Below, one piece after another: positions 61,109-64,000 of a DNA stretch of 64,000 nucleotides. Where the stretch lies: assembly GCF_017654505.1 (NCBI RefSeq), contig NC_054570.1, forward strand, positions 4,535,488-4,599,487. The letters run 5' to 3'. The notes beneath the pieces are model-generated. The model saw only the letters and a list, made by a program, of their open reading frames with translations, did not search any database and was not told where the DNA came from. The stretch comes from Polyodon spathula. Taxonomy: Eukaryota; Chordata; Actinopteri; Acipenseriformes; Polyodontidae. Each line of letters starts with the position of its first letter. Positions within the stretch are counted from its first letter, which is position 1. The position numbers and the translations under genes were made by a program.

Positions 61109-61615
61109 TGGGCAGGGAGGAGAGAGGGAGAGACACAACACATTAATGAAAGAGGGGCTGAAGGAAATACTCACTGAAATTGAATTGAGAGATTTCTATT
61201 AAATATAAATGATAACACTATGATAACACTAACACAATTTTTGTTCCTGGATAGTAAATGTTATTTCCTAATTGCTTATGCCTCAAAAGTGTAGAAAATG
61301 GCTATTATTCCCCACAAACTTTGGACACACTCACAGACACACACACACACAGACAGACACACACACACTCACACAGACAGACAGACACGCACACACACAC
61401 ACACATAGACACACGCACACACACATATAGACACAGACAGAGACAGACAGATACACACACACACACACATTGTTTTAGTTAACACAAAGGCTTCGTTATT
61501 CAGCTATTAATGCCAAGCAGTTCATTGTGTACTCACAGCACTGCAGAGAGACCGGGAGCCAAGCAGAGAACTGCAGCAAAACAGCCAGAGCCACGCTCAC
61601 ATAACCCACTGCCAT
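48203..61615 (-). CDS. cblif-like: Cobalamin-binding intrinsic factor/transcobalamin-like protein, complete nine-exon gene
   Basis: A secreted vitamin B12 carrier of the intrinsic factor/haptocorrin/transcobalamin family, which binds cobalamin between an alpha/alpha-barrel N-terminal domain and a small C-terminal beta domain. Minus-strand exons, in order: 61615-61537, 61033-60833, 60246-60082, 59046-58891, 56244-56063, 53695-53527, 50055-49866, 49016-48898, 48264-48203. All splice borders are AG/GT, all phases join, and the sum is 1,323 nt (440 residues plus stop), close to the usual 415-435. A signal peptide spans about residues 1-20. Six cysteines fall where the family has its three disulfides (26, 112 or 113, 169, 212, 271, 313). 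C-terminal motifs such as [18 protein letters not shown] and [11 protein letters not shown] are closer to intrinsic factor/haptocorrin than to transcobalamin II. The transcobalamin histidine loop before DTA is absent. Orthology within the family is not settled. No frame break was found despite large insertions in the introns. Confidence 0.93.
48512..48578. repeat. (AT)n microsatellite in cblif-like intron 8
   Basis: About 66 bp of TA dinucleotides. Confidence 0.97.
48898..49016 (-). CDS. cblif-like: cblif-like exon 8
   Basis: 119 nt. It encodes [20 protein letters not shown] and [15 protein letters not shown], the most conserved part of the beta domain, which lies over the cobalamin face in known family structures. 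Confidence 0.93.
49866..50055 (-). CDS. cblif-like: cblif-like exon 7
   Basis: 190 nt. It encodes a proline-rich interdomain linker ([15 protein letters not shown]) and the first strands of the beta domain ([28 protein letters not shown]). The linker between the two cobalamin-binding domains is expected here. Confidence 0.92.
50128..50216. repeat. Compound (AT)n(CA)n microsatellite upstream of exon 7
   Basis: TA dinucleotides (50128-50198) followed by CA dinucleotides (50199-50216). It is about 70 bp from the exon 7 acceptor, inside intron 6. Confidence 0.97.
50806..51264 (+). CDS. DIRS ORF1 (Gag-like) open frame
   Basis: About 150 codons remain open. The C-terminal part has the DIRS Gag pattern in which an LFG motif precedes a helix rich in E, K and A ([20 protein letters not shown]), followed by a basic, aromatic tail. 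The N-terminal Gag part upstream (50690-50805) is interrupted by a stop. It belongs to the mobile element, not the host gene, and is probably not expressed as a full protein. Confidence 0.6.
   Translation: MSAAFQPPTPENIELAMQLAEEGKNTTKIQLQAAYDSINNNDRAVSSAVSARQVLQMKSNYLNPDTQSQIMELFQGDLLFGTDLKDYLTEMKEARQAIRSFSTTGRGITPNSGYFNRQRFFRPQPVNLWRTEQVPKGTRLQAIWILPCLCQR
52196..52510 (+). mobile_element. SINE-like interspersed repeat inserted in the DIRS element
   Basis: The block from TTTTTTTAATTTAGTAGTCA to GAGGACACCTTGGCCGA interrupts the DIRS recombinase region. Its text (ACGCTCAGCTCACTGCTACC, CTGCGCTGACTCGAGG) looks to me like a repeat very common in sturgeon and paddlefish sequence. That recognition is from memory and is not verified here. 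Confidence 0.5.
53527..53695 (-). CDS. cblif-like: cblif-like exon 6
   Basis: 169 nt. It begins ALSVAS, continues an alpha/alpha-barrel helix pair with [20 protein letters not shown] and YLELNKLDC, and ends at a GTGAGA donor. C271 and C313 fit family disulfide positions and NCS is a sequon. Confidence 0.88.
53716..53900. mobile_element. SINE-like fish repeat in cblif-like intron 5
   Basis: GTTAAGTGACTTGCACAGGG and TCACACACAGTGGTAACAAG are typical of a dispersed fish repeat with a short conserved core. Only part of it remains. Confidence 0.45.
54107..54207. repeat. Direct repeat copy 1 (101 bp, exact)
   Basis: Identical base for base to 54938-55038. It begins TCTTTATTATAGCTATGAAT and ends in CCTCACCCCCCTCCTCA. 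It lies in intron 5. Confidence 0.97.
54938..55038. repeat. Direct repeat copy 2 (101 bp, exact)
   Basis: Exact second copy of 54107-54207. The 730 bp between them changes from a CCCCTCATCT-type simple repeat to balanced-composition, CpG-bearing sequence of unclear origin. Confidence 0.97.
55039..55630. other. Unusual low-order repeat region in intron 5
   Basis: A mixture of GGGAGAGT, GTCTCATC and CCCCCTCCTG fragments without a clear unit. It may be degraded or poorly assembled minisatellite. No exon seen. Confidence 0.4.
55636..56050. repeat. Polypyrimidine tract followed by polypurine tract
   Basis: 55636-55795 is almost pure C/T (CTCTCCCCTCTCATCTCCCC type). After a 30-bp gap 55826-56040 is largely G/A. 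The two halves are roughly complementary and could fold back. It ends just before the donor side of exon 5. Confidence 0.9.
56063..56244 (-). CDS. cblif-like: cblif-like exon 5, acceptor beside a CR1 insertion
   Basis: 182 nt. It encodes [17 protein letters not shown] and [14 protein letters not shown], both hallmark family motifs. Its acceptor is CACAG, but the sequence directly upstream on the coding strand is antisense CR1 LINE. The reading frame is intact. Confidence 0.92.
56250..58727 (+). mobile_element. CR1 LINE, 5'-truncated, in cblif-like intron 4
   Basis: It aligns with 23609-25690 of the long CR1, starting at TAGAGAAAACACCCACAGAA and ending in the TTCTTA(A/T)G octamers. It encodes the end of the linker and the reverse transcriptase ([48 protein letters not shown]). 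It carries several small indels and stops (for example GATAAAAGG for GAAAAAAGG near 56400) and a 392-bp solo LTR. It is antisense to the host gene. Confidence 0.93.
57186..57577 (+). mobile_element. Solo LTR (family C) inside the CR1, 5-bp target duplication
   Basis: A 392-bp insertion begins TGTTTTTAAATTGGCAGGG and ends CTGACACA. It is flanked by CATGG on both sides (57181-57185 and 57578-57582), and removing it restores continuous CR1 sequence (GACATGG to TTTATTTAGATTTCC). It is unrelated to the family A LTRs. No internal genes remain. Confidence 0.88.
58729..58790 (-). promoter_or_regulatory. Probable ancestral pyrimidine tract of intron 4, displaced
   Basis: On the coding strand this is a nearly pure C/T run (CTCCCTCCTCCCTCTTCTCT type) ending directly at the CR1 3' end. 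Its continuation on the far side of the CR1 is CACAG and exon 5. Without the CR1 the two would form an ordinary 3' splice site. Confidence 0.6.
58891..59046 (-). CDS. cblif-like: cblif-like exon 4
   Basis: 156 nt. It carries the family motif [14 protein letters not shown] and a [12 protein letters not shown] linker that leads to DTA in the next exon. This linker lacks the histidine that coordinates cobalt in transcobalamin II, in keeping with the intrinsic factor/haptocorrin type. Confidence 0.9.
59085..59310. repeat. Minisatellite family B in cblif-like intron 3 (part 1)
   Basis: About eleven degenerate 20-bp units of the CTTTACAATGCTT / CTTTACCATACCT type. Confidence 0.9.
59311..59592. mobile_element. 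Fish interspersed repeat with (ATT)n head, inserted in minisatellite B
   Basis: An (ATT)n run followed by TTATTTCTTAGCTGACGTCC, TTACCCAGGGCGACTTACAG and about 190 bp more splits the minisatellite. The GACG...CCAGGGCGACTTACA core is a familiar dispersed repeat of fish genomes. Confidence 0.65.
59595..60000. repeat. Minisatellite family B in cblif-like intron 3 (part 2)
   Basis: About 20 units alternate CTTTACCAGACCTCTCTGTG and CTTTACAATGCTTCC(C/T)TATG with a 40-bp period. This is the largest cluster of the family in the window; the exon 3 donor lies about 80 bp to its right. Confidence 0.95.
60082..60246 (-). CDS. cblif-like: cblif-like exon 3
   Basis: 165 nt. It encodes [20 protein letters not shown] and then a lysine-rich helix. 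The outer acceptor (CTCCAG) is chosen over the inner TCAG because it restores the LTxxSG-ALY motif of the family; both keep the frame. C112/C113 is a disulfide candidate. Confidence 0.85.
60336..60820. repeat. Degenerate (TTAG)n/(TAGT)n tract in cblif-like intron 2
   Basis: Nearly 500 bp of TTAGTTAGT, TTGGTAGTT and related tetramers, heavily diverged. A GA-rich stretch (60242-60333) precedes it. Confidence 0.9.
60833..61033 (-). CDS. cblif-like: cblif-like exon 2
   Basis: 201 nt. It encodes the first barrel helices including the family motif [10 protein letters not shown]. It has an N-glycosylation sequon (NSS). Its acceptor is preceded by about 70 bp of (CT)n on the coding strand, formed by the (GA)n microsatellite at 61034-61103. 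Confidence 0.9.
61034..61103. repeat. (GA)n microsatellite forming the exon 2 pyrimidine tract
   Basis: About 34 GA dinucleotides. On the coding strand they read (CT)n and abut the AG acceptor of exon 2. Confidence 0.95.
61230..61322. mobile_element. Single arm of the 13.7-kb MITE, in cblif-like intron 1
   Basis: ACACAATTTTTGTTCCTGG, then TAATTGCTTATGCCTCAAAA and GGCTATTATTCCCCACAAAC match one inverted arm of the element at 13670-14105. The second arm is absent. Confidence 0.8.
61323..61472. repeat. Compound (CA)n/(CAGA)n microsatellite
   Basis: ACAC dinucleotides interspersed with CAGACAGA and CATAGACA steps for about 150 bp. Confidence 0.93.
61537..61615 (-). CDS. cblif-like: cblif-like exon 1: start codon and signal peptide
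   Basis: ATG at 61615-61613 opens a hydrophobic leader ([19 protein letters not shown]). The upstream in-frame ATG would add a lysine/arginine-rich stretch that would spoil a signal peptide, so the inner start is preferred. The donor is GTGAGT. C26 corresponds to the family's N-terminal disulfide cysteine. Confidence 0.85.
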
Positions 61616-61820
61616 TCTGTCTATCTCCTGTCTATATTTCCTTCTGTCTTTCTCTCCTGTCTTTTTCTTTCTCTCCTCCTTTCTTTTGCTTTGCAGCAAA
61701 TTGTCCTTGTTCTTTCTTTTTTCTTTCTGTTCCTTCTTTTCTTTAATTCTGTCACCAAGTCGAGGGAGTGTTTCTCTTTGAGAATGACGATACTGGTATT
61801 TATTTCTCTCTCTCCCTCTC

Positions 61821-61827
61821 TTATATA
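61821..61827 (-). promoter_or_regulatory. TATA box of the cblif-like gene
   Basis: TATATAA on the coding strand lies 206 bp before the start codon, followed by GAGAGGG and pyrimidine/purine-rich sequence. A start site near 61795 and a 5' UTR of about 180 nt would follow. The motif is seen; its use is inferred. Confidence 0.55.
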
Positions 61828-61849
61828 GTCCTCTCCAGGAAGTACTTTG

Positions 61850-62400
61850 CTCCAGAAAGTTTTCTGCCTCCTCCTATTGTTGCCTTTCCTAATCAATACT
61901 GGTGTAGAATCACCTGATGCTAAACACACTCACCTCCCCCCCGTCGGGCACCAGCCTCCAATAAATATAGAGCCAGCCTTCAAGAAAGTGATTGTGTGAA
62001 GAACTGGGATTCTTCAGCGGGTCACTGATTGCCACAGAGTGTACTGACAATATTTTATATTGTAAAAGCTCCAATATTTTCAGGTATTTATTTATACATC
62101 AGCCAAAGTCAACAATATCAGGGTGTGCCCTTATATCTAGCTGGGGATGCTGCTTATACTGCTTCCCTGGCTTATGAAACCCTAACCGTTGAGACAGCTG
62201 GCAGCTGCTGAGGAAGCATTCAGCACCAAGCTTGGGCAAATACGGGTAGTGGACACTTGAAAGGAAGGTGGCGGATACTGATGAAACGGACTGAAGTGCA
62301 GCATGAGTTTGTTTCTAAAATTGCCACTGCTTGCTGTATCCTGAACAAACTCTGTCAACAACAAAATAAGGTGGGGGGGAAGGTTACCTCAGCTGTTTCA
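61850..62400. other. Upstream region of the cblif-like gene, nothing recognised
   Basis: Apart from the TATA box at its left edge I see no exon or repeat. Confidence 0.4.
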
Positions 62401-62404
62401 ATTG

Positions 62405-63520
62405 GACAGCAGCCACCGCGGTGCTAGGGGGGAGCGCAAGGGGTGCGACTGCACCCGGGCCCAGCCTCTGCTGGGGCCCATACCAGAGATATTCTATAAT
62501 ATCTTCGCCCATACCAATTCTTTTTTTTTTTTGCAAAGTTCATTATCGAAAAAACAAAACAAAAACAAAAAACTGTTCTCCCGTTTGTGTTTACATTTCT
62601 GTTTTTTGACAAGAGTACCCTGTCTCAGTTGAAACTCAACATTGCAAATAAATGTAGTCCGTAGGCGGTTCGGTGCATCGCCAGAGGTGGTACTTTTATA
62701 ATCAGGTCCAGTGTCCAGTTAAAAACAACAGACTGTTCCATTTACTGGGGCGGCCATGACCCAGACCCAACATATGTCGTACTCTTGTCATAGAACGACG
62801 ACAAATAGTTACTAACATCTGTTGCATCAGGAGGTCGATTCTCATAAATTATATCTCGACCTTTATGATAGACTCCAGTGTTTCGTGTAGTCACCGTAAT
62901 GTACGTTTGAAATATAAGACGACACTTATAACGTAAAGGAATTAGAATTTGACTTGCAAATTACATTTATTCAGTCCTTACCAACGCATCTTTAAGTCCC
63001 TTGGCTTTTGGTCTACTGCTGTATTTCGCCGGTGAGCGTTCTTGACGCGTAGGAGCAGAGGAGGCACTTTGATTTGGTGCGGCTCGATCAAAAACCACCG
63101 AGCCAGAGGAAAGACGTGCATCAGAGACATCGGATTGGAAATGCACAACAACAGCAAATACAAGCTACTGAATCATGCATTGAAACCCGATACCCAGTCA
63201 GGCACTTTTATGTGATTTTTATGATCCAGCTACTTGGTCTGACTTTTGTAACAAAGAACAAAGAGCTGAAATCATGAAACGTAAACCTGTGCAGCTAAAT
63301 AAGCTGACGTTGAATTCCCTAAAAATCACATATGATTTGTATTCTTTTTTGGAACAAAATTTTGTTTTTTATCTAAATAAAATCCAACTACTTAGGGATT
63401 TTAGTTTTTTTTGTTTTTGTTTTTGTTTTTTTGGGGGGGGGGGGGTTTGGGGGGGGGTGGGGGGGGGGGGGGGGGGCTACTTCACACTCTTGCACCAGGG
63501 CCCAGTTAATCCTAGCTCCA
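62405..63520. mobile_element. Possible hAT-like non-autonomous transposon
   Basis: The left part (GCGGTGCTAGGGGGGAGCGC, CCCGGGCCCAGCCTCTGCTG) and the right part read in reverse (GGCCCTGGTGCAAGAGTGTG, then AGCCCCC) resemble the G-rich, GGGCCC-bearing ends of hAT elements. The interior has no recognisable transposase. The ends are not defined precisely. Confidence 0.35.
63432..63476. repeat. Poly-G tract with short interruptions
   Basis: Three G runs of about 8 to 18, separated by TTT and T, follow a (TTTTTG)n stretch. The run lengths may be unreliable in the assembly. Confidence 0.9.
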
Positions 63521-63673
63521 GCAGTGATCTAGAGTCCGTCACCAGCAGTGATCTGAGGAGGCTCGTGCCGTCAGAGATTCTCTCCTTTCTTTTAGGTTGT
63601 GTCGGATTTACTGTTGTGTTAAATATAAATGATGCAAACAAATAAAACACAATCAATACGTTCATTTGCAATT

Positions 63674-63816
63674 TTATTTGGTCAGTTCTGAGAGAGCATC
63701 TGTAACTTGTTGGATGTTGTTACGCTGTTTTGGGCGATCGAGCTGGCTCATGACATCCAGTTCACCAACTGTATTTACTGATGTGAAGAGCAGACACGCG
63801 TCATCTTTGGACATAC
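63674..63816 (-). CDS. Possible terminal exon of an unidentified gene
   Basis: On the minus strand a TTTTTTGGATCCCAG acceptor precedes an open frame of 47 codons (two bases, then MSKDDACLLFTSVNTV, GELDVMSQLDRPKQ, VTDALSELTK) ending in TAA. The stop codon overlaps an AATAAA motif, and A/T-rich sequence follows. I do not recognise the protein. Preceding exons would lie right of the window. The even composition of the peptide and the splice and polyadenylation context favour a real exon, but a chance frame or part of a mobile element is possible. Confidence 0.4.
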
Positions 63817-64000
63817 CTGGGATCCAAAAAATAAAAGGACGGGAATTAATTCAGTTACATTTAAGCAGCTCACTTGCACTTTGTTTTTAACTTTAGGGTC
63901 GTTTTGACAGCAAGGGTATTCTCAGACAGCTGCTTTAATACTTCAACAAGTGTACATAGCAGTTCATGCTATATTTGTACATGATTTTATACAAAACTGA

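Overview
The window is vertebrate nuclear DNA, almost certainly from a ray-finned fish. The genes are split into short exons with GT..AG borders and matching phases. The rest is AT-rich DNA packed with retrotransposons and microsatellites. The repeat mix (CR1 and L2 LINEs, DIRS elements, Tc1/mariner, PIF/Harbinger, hAT, solo LTRs) suits a non-teleost ray-finned fish. An interspersed repeat near 52.2-52.5 kb looks to me like one common in sturgeon and paddlefish, so Acipenseriformes is my best guess, by inference only.

Four gene remnants or genes carry recognisable vertebrate domains. (1) 1-9.15 kb, plus strand: the 3' part of an Fc-receptor-like immunoglobulin receptor (end of one Ig exon, two complete Ig exons, a transmembrane exon and a short tail), all joined by phase-1 introns. 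(2) 19.27-20.40 kb, minus strand: a coiled-coil exon and a B30.2/SPRY exon of a TRIM/butyrophilin-like gene, with a frameshift in the B30.2 exon. (3) 43.31-43.57 kb, minus strand: a C-type-lectin-domain exon with two frame breaks. (4) 48.20-61.62 kb, minus strand: a complete nine-exon cobalamin-binding protein gene of the intrinsic factor/transcobalamin family (1,323-nt CDS, 440 residues), with a TATA box upstream. A possible terminal exon of an unidentified gene lies at 63.67-63.82 kb on the minus strand.

Most other sequence is mobile. A nearly intact CR1 LINE (21.39-25.69 kb) has a duplicated 5' segment, an esterase-type ORF1, and an endonuclease/reverse-transcriptase ORF2 broken by one stop and one 1-nt insertion. 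Other CR1 pieces lie at 0.4, 2.9, 8.9 and 56.25-58.73 kb. DIRS-type elements lie at 27.7-29.9, 47.3-47.8 and 50.7-53.3 kb. A solo-LTR family with a conserved internal hairpin occurs at 4.3, 9.35, 36.5 and 41.3 kb. Nested insertions are frequent: an LTR in an L2, an LTR in a Tc1 end, an LTR in a CR1, and a SINE-like repeat in a DIRS. Minisatellites are prominent at 12.6, 16.2, 34.2, 45.6, 47.9 and 59-60 kb.

I found no previously undescribed multi-gene system. The most interesting observation is that a CR1 LINE sits in intron 4 of the intrinsic-factor-like gene three bases upstream of the 3' AG. It separates the apparent ancestral pyrimidine tract from its AG by about 2.5 kb and supplies a replacement tract from its own antisense strand. 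Other points of note are a suspicious 0.7-kb segment between two exact 101-bp direct repeats in intron 5, and an arginine at the membrane edge of the Fc-receptor-like protein.
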